Source of the DNA: Lactobacillaceae bacterium AF64-9pH9TA | GTDB taxonomy: Bacteria > Bacillota > Bacilli > Lactobacillales > Lactobacillaceae | Length of the DNA: 43,695 nt | Assembly: GCA_027681045.1 (NCBI GenBank) | Contig: JAQDCK010000011.1 | Location: 1-43,695 of the forward strand | Direction of reading: 5' to 3' | Part shown: in pieces, positions 11,001 to 18,959 of the stretch | How the letters are laid out: each line of letters opens with the position of its first letter | Position numbering within the stretch: position 1 is the stretch's first letter | Translations under genes and position numbers: made by a program | The notes under the pieces: generated by a model | Told to the model about the DNA's origin: nothing | The model's database searches: none | The model's input: the letters and a program-made list of their open reading frames with translations, nothing else

Positions 11001-11009
11001 ATTTTATCA
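11001..11009 (-). promoter_or_regulatory. Extended -10 promoter element for the addB-addA-dinG operon
   Basis: On the minus strand the sequence reads TGATAAAAT, a TG-n extended -10 with hexamer TAAAAT (11001-11006). No convincing -35 is seen 16-18 nt upstream, which extended -10 promoters tolerate. The predicted start near 10994 leaves a short leader before the ATG at 10963. Confidence 0.4.
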
Positions 11010-11096
11010 ATCTCTTTCCTTTTTGGGAACTGATTGCCATTGATTCTAAGCAAACGTTAACCGAACTAACAAATTAATTTTTTGAGGTGATTCTTT

Positions 11097-12008
11097 TTGC
11101 AGACTTCATGTACTGCTCATGGAAAAGTAATTTTGATCGGCGAGCATTCCGTTGTTTACGGCTATGACGCCCTGGCCATGCCAATTCAGGCCCTGCATAT
11201 TAAGACGACCGTCAGTGATTATGCCGGCCCGGTCTGGATGGACACCAAGCTCTACCAGGGTCCTTTTTTTGACGCGCCTGCTGACTATAACGGCCTTAAG
11301 TATGTCGTCAAGGAGCTTTTGGCCAGAAGCGGGAAAAATCCCCAGATCAAGCTTACCTATACCGGGGAAATTCCCATGGAGCGCGGACTTGGCTCCTCAG
11401 CTACCGTCGCTTACGGTACTACCGTGGCCTTGAGCCAATACCTGGATTTGAAGTTAAGTGCAAGTGAAGTTATGGCTATCACCAACCAGGCAGAAACGAT
11501 CAACCACGGCAAGGCTTCCGGCCTGGACGCGGCCACGGTCAATTCCGATTACCTGGTCTTTTTTAATAAGCAAAAGGGCGTAAAAAAGCTCTCCTCAAAA
11601 TTAGGCGCCAGCCTCTTGATCATGGACACGGGCGATTTGGGCAATACCAGAGAAGCCGTCACTATGGTTGCCAAGCTTTTAAATGAGTCACCTGACGCGC
11701 AAGTTAGAATGCGCAAGCTGGGACAACTGGCTGACAAAGTCAAAGCCGCCTGGCTTGAGCAAGACCCAGAGAGCGTTGGTAAATTCTTCAATGTGGCCCA
11801 GGAGCTTTTAGTTTCCTTTAATTTGTCGACGGCCAAGATCGACCGGATCTGCCAGATTGCTGATAAAGGCGGGGCTTTAGGCTGCAAGTTGTCCGGCGGC
11901 GGCCTGGGCGGAATCGTCATCGCCCTTTGCAAGGATGCCGCTTCCTGCGAAGAGATTGCTGCTGCCTGCCAGGCAGAAATCAGTAACTACTGGATTGAAG
12001 AGATTTAA
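11097..12008 (+). CDS. mvaK1: Mevalonate kinase
   Basis: Phosphorylates mevalonate with ATP, the first kinase step of the mevalonate route to isopentenyl diphosphate. This 303-aa GHMP kinase shows the N-terminal AHGKVILIGEHSVVYG, the ATP-binding PMERGLGSSATVAYG (about residue 100) and the C-terminal KLSGGGLGGIVIAL. The start is a TTG at 11097, supported by the SD GAGGTGA six nt upstream; no in-frame ATG exists near it. It opens a four-gene plus-strand operon with mvaD, mvaK2 and fni. The order mvaK1-mvaD-mvaK2-fni is common in lactobacilli and streptococci. Confidence 0.96.
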   Translation: MQTSCTAHGKVILIGEHSVVYGYDALAMPIQALHIKTTVSDYAGPVWMDTKLYQGPFFDAPADYNGLKYVVKELLARSGKNPQIKLTYTGEIPMERGLGSSATVAYGTTVALSQYLDLKLSASEVMAITNQAETINHGKASGLDAATVNSDYLVFFNKQKGVKKLSSKLGASLLIMDTGDLGNTREAVTMVAKLLNESPDAQVRMRKLGQLADKVKAAWLEQDPESVGKFFNVAQELLVSFNLSTAKIDRICQIADKGGALGCKLSGGGLGGIVIALCKDAASCEEIAAACQAEISNYWIEEI

Positions 12009-12063
12009 TTTTTGCCCAAAAATTATTAAAAACAGAATTACACAGTAAAGGAATGTGAAACAG

Positions 12064-13023
12064 ATGAGTAAAACTGCTCGCGCCCATACCAATATCGCCT
12101 TGATCAAGTACTGGGGCAAGAAGGACGCCAAATTGCGCTTGCCGCTCATGTCCAGCCTGTCCATGACCCTGGATGCCTTCTACAGCGACACCAAAATCTC
12201 AGACAGCGAGCAAATGTCTTTTAAATTAAACGGCCAAGCCATTTCCGGTCCGGCCGCTGACCGCGTTTTCGCCTATCTCCGGGCCATGCAGGACCGCTTC
12301 GGAGTCAAGGGAAATTTGGCGGTTGAATCGGTCAACCAGGTGCCAACCGCGGCTGGTCTGGCCTCTTCCAGTTCAGCCTTTGCCGCCATGGCAGCGGCTT
12401 TTGCCGACCACTACCAGTTAGGCGTTGACCGGCGGGAATTGTCCAGAATGGCCCGGATGGGATCTGGCTCAGCTTCAAGATCTGTTTTCGGCGGTTTTTC
12501 CGTCTGGCAAAAAGGCGATAGTGACCAGACTTCTTACGCCTACCCGCTGGACGAAGAGCCGGACATGGACCTGCGCCTTTTGGCTGTTGAAATCAACGAC
12601 CAGGAAAAGAAGATTTCTTCAACCAAGGGGATGGAAATGAGCAAGAGCTCCCCCTTCTACCAGGTCTGGCTGGACAGAAATGACAGTGAGATCAAGGAGA
12701 TGGAAGAAGCGATTAAGCAGGCTGACTTTAGCAAATTGGGTTCTCTGGCTGAATTAAATGCCAGTGAGATGCATGCTTTAACCTTCACCGCTGTCCCTGG
12801 CTTTACCTATTTTGAGCCGAATACCATCAAGGCCATCAAGCTGGTCCAGGACCTGCGCAAGCAAGGGCTGGAGTGCTACTACACCATTGACGCCGGCCCA
12901 AACGTCAAGGTCCTCTGCCAGGGGAAAAATTCTAAAGATATTATTAATTGCTTTGAGTCCTCCTTTGATCGTGTTAAGATTATTGAGGCAGGTTTTGGTC
13001 CAGGAGTCACTCTGTTGGACTAA
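12064..13023 (+). CDS. mvaD: Diphosphomevalonate decarboxylase
   Basis: Converts mevalonate diphosphate to isopentenyl diphosphate with loss of CO2, using ATP. The 319-aa protein has the family N-terminus ARAHTNIALIKYWGKKD, the GHMP loop VPTAAGLASSSSAFAAMA (about residue 105), RMGSGSASRSVFGGF, and the C-terminal TIDAGPNVKVL. I prefer the ATG at 12064 because AAAGGA lies 11 nt upstream; the in-frame GTG at 12055 is only two nt from that SD and would add three residues. It follows mvaK1 by about 55 nt and precedes mvaK2 by 74 nt. Confidence 0.96.
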   Translation: MSKTARAHTNIALIKYWGKKDAKLRLPLMSSLSMTLDAFYSDTKISDSEQMSFKLNGQAISGPAADRVFAYLRAMQDRFGVKGNLAVESVNQVPTAAGLASSSSAFAAMAAAFADHYQLGVDRRELSRMARMGSGSASRSVFGGFSVWQKGDSDQTSYAYPLDEEPDMDLRLLAVEINDQEKKISSTKGMEMSKSSPFYQVWLDRNDSEIKEMEEAIKQADFSKLGSLAELNASEMHALTFTAVPGFTYFEPNTIKAIKLVQDLRKQGLECYYTIDAGPNVKVLCQGKNSKDIINCFESSFDRVKIIEAGFGPGVTLLD

Positions 13024-13097
13024 AGCTTATTTAATTGTCTATAATGTCTTAGGACGTAAAAAAAGAAAAAATTAAAAGAATAAGAGGAAGAGTTTTT

Positions 13098-14180
13098 TTG
13101 ATTACTGAAAAAGCACCAGGCAAACTTTATATTGCCGGGGAATACGCTGTCTTGGAACAAGATTGTCCAGCCATTCTGGTCGCCCTTGACCAATACGTCA
13201 GGGTCTCAATCAAGCCAAGCAGCAGCGACACCGGTTTGATTCACTCCAAGCAATACTCCCAGGACTCTATTCACTGGGTCAGACGGGGGTCAAAGATGGT
13301 GATCGACAACCGGGACAATCCATTTGAATACATTCTGTCCGCAATTTCTTTCACTGAAAGATACTGCCTGGAACAGAATGTCAAGATGGACGTTTACGAC
13401 TTGTTTGTCAATTCTGACCTAGATTCCGCAGATGGCAAGAAGTATGGCCTGGGTTCTTCAGCCGCTGTCACGGTCGCGACGGTCAAGGCAATCTTGCGCT
13501 TTTACGGTATCCAGGCAAGCAAGGACCTGATTTACAAGCTCTCCACAATTTCTCACTACTCAGTCCAAGGCAACGGCAGCGCCGGCGATATCGCGGCCAG
13601 CGTCTACGGCGGCTGGATCGCCTACCAGACCTTCAACAAGCTCTGGCTAAAAGAAGAACTGGCAAGCAAGTCCTTGTCAGCGGTGGTCGGTGAAGCCTGG
13701 CCAGGTCTGAAGATCCAGCAGCTGGTTCCGCCGAAGGGCATGGAGCTCTTGATTGGCTGGAGCCAGCAGCCGGCTTCAACTTCCCGCCTGGTTGACAAGA
13801 CTAACGCCAACAAGAACAACCTGCGGACTGAGTACGCCAAGTTTTTGGCAGACTCACGCAAGTGCGTTTTGCAGATGATCCGCGGTTTTGAAGAAGCCAA
13901 CATCGCTTTGATTCAAAAGCAGATCGGCATCAACCGCCGCTTGCTGCAGCATTTTGCCGCTATCAACAATATTGCTATCGAAATTCCCCGCTTGACTGAG
14001 CTGATCGAAATCGCCAACAAGTTTGGCGGCGCGGCCAAGACCAGCGGCGCGGGCAACGGCGACTGCGGCATCGTCATCGTCAACAAGGACACCGATATTG
14101 ACCGCCTCCGCAAGGAATGGGTCAAGAACAACATCCTGCCCCTGGAATTTCACATTCACCAATCTGAATTAACTTACTAA
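13098..14180 (+). CDS. mvaK2: Phosphomevalonate kinase
   Basis: Phosphorylates mevalonate 5-phosphate to the diphosphate, supplying MvaD. The 360-aa GHMP kinase begins MITEKAPGKLYIAGEYAVLE, has the ATP loop KKYGLGSSAAVTVAT (about residue 117), a second conserved stretch GNGSAGDIAASVYGGWIAY, and the C-terminal KTSGAGNGDCGI. The start codon is a TTG at 13098, with AGAGGAAG ending 7 nt upstream; no better in-frame start is visible. It ends 10 nt before fni, so the two are probably translated from one message. Confidence 0.96.
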   Translation: MITEKAPGKLYIAGEYAVLEQDCPAILVALDQYVRVSIKPSSSDTGLIHSKQYSQDSIHWVRRGSKMVIDNRDNPFEYILSAISFTERYCLEQNVKMDVYDLFVNSDLDSADGKKYGLGSSAAVTVATVKAILRFYGIQASKDLIYKLSTISHYSVQGNGSAGDIAASVYGGWIAYQTFNKLWLKEELASKSLSAVVGEAWPGLKIQQLVPPKGMELLIGWSQQPASTSRLVDKTNANKNNLRTEYAKFLADSRKCVLQMIRGFEEANIALIQKQIGINRRLLQHFAAINNIAIEIPRLTELIEIANKFGGAAKTSGAGNGDCGIVIVNKDTDIDRLRKEWVKNNILPLEFHIHQSELTY

Positions 14181-14190
14181 GAGCATTGCG

Positions 14191-15216
14191 ATGTCACAAA
14201 GATCTATAAGAAAAGAAGAACATCTGGCTTTGACACAGATGTTTTTTAATGCCCAAAAAACGAATTCCTTTGATCAGGTCCACCTGCTCCGCCCGGCCCT
14301 GCCTGAAAGTCAGGTTGACCCAAGCGCCATCAAGACGACCTGGTTTGGCAAAGAGTTAGCCGCCCCCTTCTTCATCAACGCGATGACTGGCGGGTCGAAA
14401 AAATCCAGGCAGATCAACCGGCAGCTGGGTGAAATTGCCAATAAGCAACAAATTGCCCTGGCCTTAGGCTCAGCCAGCATCTTGACCAAGGAAGAAGACC
14501 AGCTAGAGTCTTTTTACGTGGCTAGAGAAGCCAATCCAGACGGCCTCCTGTTTGCTAATGTTAATCCTTTGACTCCAGCTAAAGCGGCTGCCAAGATCGT
14601 CAAGGATCTGCAAGCAGATGCCCTGCAGATCCACCTTAACGTGGCCCAGGAGATCCCCATGCCTGAAGGCGACCGGGACTTTGTCTGGCTGGACCGGATG
14701 CTGGAGATTAAAGAAGCAGCTGGCGTGCCAGTCATCGTCAAGGAAGTCGGCAGCGGCCTGGATCCAGTCAGCCTGCAAAAATTGCAGGCAGCTGGCTTTA
14801 GCTGGTTCGATATCGGGGGAGCTGGCGGCACCAATTTTGCCCAAATCGAAAACTCCCGCAACCCCCACCCTATGGCGTATTTGAACGACTGCGGCCTGCC
14901 AACGGTCCTGGCTACCCTTTTAGCGGCGCCTTTGACCAAGCAGCTAATCGTCTCTGGCGGGGTCAGAAATCCGCTGGACGTCTTCAAAGGCCTGGCCCTG
15001 GGCGGCAAATTTGTCGGCGTGGCCAACCACTTCCTCCACACCCTTTTAAATGAGGGCCTGGATGGCCTAGATGAAGAAATCAGCCGCTGGAAGGAAGAAC
15101 TGGCCTATCTTTTCGCCTTATATGGGCAAGGCAGCCTGCCGGTCAAGCAGCCATATTACTTAGACTTGGAACTGAAGAATCAGTTTGACCAGCTTAAGCA
15201 ATATGCCAGCAAATAG
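14191..15216 (+). CDS. fni: Type 2 isopentenyl-diphosphate delta-isomerase (FMN dependent)
   Basis: Interconverts isopentenyl and dimethylallyl diphosphate, the last step of this cluster, using reduced FMN. The 341-aa TIM-barrel protein shows the N-terminal RSIRKEEHLALTQMF, the flavin-binding FFINAMTGGSKKS (about residue 65), LALGSASI, LQIHLNVAQEIPMPEGDRDF, VIVKEVGSG, the glycine-rich DIGGAGGTNFAQIEN and VSGGVRNPLDVFKGLALGG. The start ATG at 14191 lies 10 nt after mvaK2. A strong terminator follows at 15304. A type I (Nudix) isomerase is a different fold; the Nudix proteins elsewhere in this window do not replace it. Confidence 0.97.
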   Translation: MSQRSIRKEEHLALTQMFFNAQKTNSFDQVHLLRPALPESQVDPSAIKTTWFGKELAAPFFINAMTGGSKKSRQINRQLGEIANKQQIALALGSASILTKEEDQLESFYVAREANPDGLLFANVNPLTPAKAAAKIVKDLQADALQIHLNVAQEIPMPEGDRDFVWLDRMLEIKEAAGVPVIVKEVGSGLDPVSLQKLQAAGFSWFDIGGAGGTNFAQIENSRNPHPMAYLNDCGLPTVLATLLAAPLTKQLIVSGGVRNPLDVFKGLALGGKFVGVANHFLHTLLNEGLDGLDEEISRWKEELAYLFALYGQGSLPVKQPYYLDLELKNQFDQLKQYASK

Positions 15217-15254
15217 AGCAAGCATGCAAGTAAAAAATAAAAACTAAAGAAATA

Positions 15255-15295
15255 ACTGTTGACAAAATTTCTCCCAGGATTTATTTGTTAACAGT
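15255..15295 (+). repeat. Inverted repeat downstream of fni
   Basis: ACTGTTGACAAA (15255-15266) and TTTGTTAACAGT (15284-15295) are reverse complements with one mismatch, separated by 17 nt. The pair precedes the fni terminator by 9 nt. It could form a 12-bp hairpin in the mRNA that protects the 3' end, or be a binding site; nothing distinguishes these. Confidence 0.5.
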
Positions 15296-15303
15296 ATTTT
15301 TTT

Positions 15304-15329
15304 GCGCGGCATAGCCGCGCTTTTTCTTT
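15304..15329 (+). terminator. Rho-independent terminator of the mevalonate operon
   Basis: GCGCGGC-ATA-GCCGCGC is a perfect 7-bp GC-rich stem followed by a T-rich run, on the coding strand of mvaK1-mvaD-mvaK2-fni. Confidence 0.9.
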
Positions 15330-15372
15330 TTTAGAAAAATTGTAGTAACAAGTAGGACATTTAAAAAGTAGC

Positions 15373-15405
15373 AAAAAAAGAATCCAGCTTGCCTGGATTC
15401 TTTTT
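15373..15405. terminator. Bidirectional terminator between fni and ppaC
   Basis: GAATCCAG-CTTGC-CTGGATTC, flanked by an A run on the left and a T run on the right, can end transcription in both directions. It lies just beyond the ppaC stop on the minus strand and backs up the fni terminator. Confidence 0.85.
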
Positions 15406-15422
15406 CCTTGTTATTTAGCTGA

Positions 15423-16358
15423 CTAAGCTTCAAATGCCCGGGTCAATGGCGGAACGATTTGCTTCTTCCGGGAAACAACGCCTGGCAGGTGGGCTTCTGA
15501 GTCAACCAGTTCCTTGCCGAAGGCCTTGGCAAAGACAGACTTGCTTTCGTCGTCACCAATGAAGAGAACTTCTGAGTCGGAGTCCAAAACGTTGGTAATT
15601 ACCAGCATGAACAAGTCGTAGCCGTTTTCCTTAGCATCCTTTTCCATGGCTGCCAGGAAGGCATCCTTGCGTTCCAGGGCTTCTGGGACGTCAACAACGT
15701 TGACTTGAGCGATCCGGGCAGTCTTTGAGCCCAGTTCGAAGCTCTTGGCGTCCAGGTCGATCAGTTCTTCAACTGACTTAGCGGCGATGTTGGTGCCGGC
15801 CTTAAGCAGCTCCAAACCGTATTCCTTGTAGTCAACGCCGGCAATCTTAGCCAGGTCTTCAACTGCTTCCTTGTCGATGTCAGTAGTAGTTGGTGACTTC
15901 AAAAGCAAGGTGTCGGAAATGATGGCACTGAGCATGATACCAGCAATGTTGGCCGGAATTTCCATGTTTTGTTCCTTGAACATTTCCCACAAAACAGTGG
16001 AAGTGCAGCCTACTGGTTCAGCCCGGTAGAACAAGGGGTCGATCGTCGCGAAGTTGCTGATCCGGTGGTGGTCAATAACGTGGGTAACCTTGACTTGGTC
16101 CCGGTCTTCAACGCTTTGTTGCGGTTCATTGTGGTCAACTAGCATGATGGCCTTGACTTCGTTTGCGACAGTCTTAACCACGCGTGGTGCTTCAAAGCCG
16201 AACTTCTTCAAAGCAAAAGAAGTTTCGTCGTTGGCTTCACCCAAAGCAACGGCTTCAGTGTTGTAGCCATGTTGGTTTTGGAAGTATGAGTAGGCAATCG
16301 CCGTGCCGATTGCGTCAGTATCTGGGTTTCTGTGACCAAAAATCAGTTCTTTTTCCAT
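15423..16358 (-). CDS. ppaC: Manganese-dependent inorganic pyrophosphatase (DHH family, class II)
   Basis: Hydrolyses pyrophosphate to two phosphates in the cytoplasm. The 311-aa length and motifs match family II enzymes: [12 protein letters not shown] at residues 7-18 (metal ligands His and two Asp), [11 protein letters not shown] (about residue 72), the DHH motif VIDHHRIS (about 95), and the C-terminal phosphate-binding [15 protein letters not shown] at 16358, preceded on its strand by the SD GAAGGGAA. It is a single-gene unit with its own terminator. All metal ligands appear present. Confidence 0.97.
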   Translation of the reverse strand: MEKELIFGHRNPDTDAIGTAIAYSYFQNQHGYNTEAVALGEANDETSFALKKFGFEAPRVVKTVANEVKAIMLVDHNEPQQSVEDRDQVKVTHVIDHHRISNFATIDPLFYRAEPVGCTSTVLWEMFKEQNMEIPANIAGIMLSAIISDTLLLKSPTTTDIDKEAVEDLAKIAGVDYKEYGLELLKAGTNIAAKSVEELIDLDAKSFELGSKTARIAQVNVVDVPEALERKDAFLAAMEKDAKENGYDLFMLVITNVLDSDSEVLFIGDDESKSVFAKAFGKELVDSEAHLPGVVSRKKQIVPPLTRAFEA

Positions 16359-16461
16359 CTTGGAATTTTCCCTTCTAGATTTAGCTAAAATTATTCTCTC
16401 TATTTAAGTCTACTAGAAAATCAGCGCTTTGTTCAATCTTTTCTCGATCTTTTTGCTTTTT

Positions 16462-18945
16462 TTAGAACAAGCGGCCGACATCCCGGGCCTGGTCCGGTAA
16501 AGGCCGGCCCATAAGCAGTTCCTTAGTTTCTCCGTCTGTCTTAACATCAATGACGAAGGAACCGTTGCTCTGCCGGTCGCCGACTGGGTGGTCGCTGGTC
16601 CGGATGACCTGCTTGCGCAGGCTGGAAGTGATCAAGATCAGCTCATGGTTCTGCCCGTAAGCCTTCAAGGCCACGATCCGGTGCGGCTTGGTCTTCAAGT
16701 TCCGCAAAACCAGTACCCCCCGCTTGGCCCGGCTGGTCTTGCCGATCAGCTTCAGCGGCATCTGTTTGAAGGCCCCTCTTTGGGTTACCAGACCCACCTT
16801 GAGCAGGTCTTCATATTGCGGGTCAGTGACCAGGCAGGCAACGACATAGTCGTCTTCCTTCAAGTTGATTGACTTAACCCCAGCTGCCCGGGCCCCGACT
16901 TGCGGAACTTCATCGATGTCATATTTAAGGGCAAAGGCCTGGTTAGTAAAGAGGGTGATTTCCCGCTTTTCACTTGTCTTGACCAGGTCCACAGTAATGA
17001 CACGGGAGTCTTCCCCCTTCATCTTCATGGCCATAATTGCCCGGGACTTGTAGGTTCTGGTTGGCTGCAGGTCAGCCAGGGCCACCTGCTTAATAAAGCC
17101 GTCGTTTGTGGCCAGCAGGAAGGCCAGGTCTGGATCATCTAAGCGGTCTAAGGCAAAGACCCGGATGATGCTCTCGTCAGCCGCCAGGCCCAGTTCCTGG
17201 GACAAGTGCTGGCCAACATCTTTCCACTTGCTTTCGACCAGCTCATGCACCGGCCGGTAGATCAAGTTGCCGTGGTTGGTGAAAAGGTAGAGGTTGGTCA
17301 AAGTCGACAGGGTCCCCTCATAAACCACCCGGTCAGTTTCCGGCAGGCCATTGTCGCCGGCTTCGGTTGACTGGAAGGACCGCATTGAGGACCGCTTGAT
17401 GTAGCCGTCGCGGCTGATCAAGACCCGGACTGATTCTTCCGTGATCAAGGCCTTTTCATCGACTTCGACTCTGGCCGTTTCATCGCTGATTTCACTGCGC
17501 CGGTCTGAGCCAAATTCCTTCTTGACGGCCCGGAGTTCCTTGATGATTTCCTTTTGCAAAACTTTCGGGTCCGCCAAAATCTTCTCGTATGCCGCGATCT
17601 TGCCCGTCAGTTCTTCTTCTTCAGCTTGCAGGGCTAAGACGTCAGTATTGGTCAAGCGGTAAAGCTGCAAGGAGACGATCGCTTCGGCTTGCCGGTCAGT
17701 GAAGGCAAATTCCGCTACCAGGTTCTTCTTGGCGTCAGCCTTGTTCTTAGAAGCCCGGATAACCTTGATCACCTGGTCCAAGATGCTCATGGCCTTGATC
17801 AAACCCTGGATGATTTCCAGCCGGTCTGAGGCCTTCTTCAAGTCAAACTGGGTCCGCTTGGTTACGACTTCTTCTTCGTGTTCCAGGTAAGCAGCTAAAA
17901 TCCGCTTAAGGCCCACTTGGACCGGAGTCATGTGGTCAATGGCCACCATGTTGAAATTATAGGAAACCTGCAGATCAGTATTCTTCAAAAGGTAGTTGAG
18001 GATGTTCTGGGCGTCAGCGTCCTTCTTAAGTTCGATGACGATGGAAAGGCCGTGGCGGTCAGTTTCGTCTCTGACTTCACTGATCCCGTCCAGTTCCCGG
18101 CTGACCCGGATTTCGTCAATCTTCTTGACCAGCTGGGCCTTGTTGACCAGGTAAGGAATTTCCGTCACCACGATCTGCTGGCGGTGGCCCCGGATCTCTT
18201 CAATATGAGTCTTGGCGCGGACTTGAATCCGGCCCTTGCCGGTCTTGTAGGCATCCCGCAAGCCTTTTTTGCCCATGACGATCCCGCCAGTCGGGAAGTC
18301 TGGCCCTTTGACAAAAGTCATCAGGTCTTCCAGGCTGGCATCCGGGTGCTTAAGCAAGTGGATAGTGGCGTCCAAAACCTCGCCCAGGTTGTGGGGCGGA
18401 ATTTCCGTGGCGTAACCAGAAGAAATCCCAGTTGACCCATTGACTAAAAGATTAGGAAAGCGGGCTGGCAAAACCGTTGGTTCATAGGCGGTATCGTCGA
18501 AGTTGAGCACCATTGGCACGGTTTCCTTGTCAATGTCTTCTAGCAGGACATTGGAAATCTTGGCCAGGCGGGATTCCGTATAACGCATGGCGGCAGGACT
18601 GTCGCCGTCCATGGACCCGTTGTTGCCGTGCATTTCAATCAATGGCTCTCTCATCTTCCAGTCTTGAGACAGGAAAACCAGGGCCCCGTAAATAGAGCTG
18701 TCACCGTGCGGGTGATAGTTACCCATGATGTTACCGACGGCCTTGGCTGCCTTCTTAAAAGGCTTATCAGCCGTGTTGCCGTCCCTGTACATAGCGTAAA
18801 GAATCCGCCTCTGCACGGGCTTAAGCCCGTCGCGGATGTCCGGCAGGGCCCGTTCTTGAATAATATATTTGGAATAGCGGCCAAAGCGTTCGCCCATGAC
18901 CTGTTCCAAAGGAATTTCACGAATCCGCTCGTGAGTTTCTGGCAT
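16462..18945 (-). CDS. parC: DNA topoisomerase IV subunit A
   Basis: Breaks and rejoins DNA for chromosome decatenation, as a tetramer with ParE. An 827-aa protein with N-terminal RALPDIRDGLKPVQRR, the quinolone-determining stretch HPHGDSSIYGAL (residues 78-89), catalytic Tyr122 in AAMRYTESR, and a C-terminal beta-pinwheel. Residue 87 is Gly, where ParC of B. subtilis and S. pneumoniae has an acidic residue. No GyrA-box (QRRGGKG) was seen, favouring ParC over GyrA. I chose the ATG at 18945 because GGAAGG lies 9 nt upstream; the in-frame GTG at 18954 touches that SD. parE ends at 18960, so the genes are translationally close. Confidence 0.95.
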   Translation of the reverse strand: MPETHERIREIPLEQVMGERFGRYSKYIIQERALPDIRDGLKPVQRRILYAMYRDGNTADKPFKKAAKAVGNIMGNYHPHGDSSIYGALVFLSQDWKMREPLIEMHGNNGSMDGDSPAAMRYTESRLAKISNVLLEDIDKETVPMVLNFDDTAYEPTVLPARFPNLLVNGSTGISSGYATEIPPHNLGEVLDATIHLLKHPDASLEDLMTFVKGPDFPTGGIVMGKKGLRDAYKTGKGRIQVRAKTHIEEIRGHRQQIVVTEIPYLVNKAQLVKKIDEIRVSRELDGISEVRDETDRHGLSIVIELKKDADAQNILNYLLKNTDLQVSYNFNMVAIDHMTPVQVGLKRILAAYLEHEEEVVTKRTQFDLKKASDRLEIIQGLIKAMSILDQVIKVIRASKNKADAKKNLVAEFAFTDRQAEAIVSLQLYRLTNTDVLALQAEEEELTGKIAAYEKILADPKVLQKEIIKELRAVKKEFGSDRRSEISDETARVEVDEKALITEESVRVLISRDGYIKRSSMRSFQSTEAGDNGLPETDRVVYEGTLSTLTNLYLFTNHGNLIYRPVHELVESKWKDVGQHLSQELGLAADESIIRVFALDRLDDPDLAFLLATNDGFIKQVALADLQPTRTYKSRAIMAMKMKGEDSRVITVDLVKTSEKREITLFTNQAFALKYDIDEVPQVGARAAGVKSINLKEDDYVVACLVTDPQYEDLLKVGLVTQRGAFKQMPLKLIGKTSRAKRGVLVLRNLKTKPHRIVALKAYGQNHELILITSSLRKQVIRTSDHPVGDRQSNGSFVIDVKTDGETKELLMGRPLPDQARDVGRLF

Positions 18946-18959
18946 ATACTGCACCCTTC

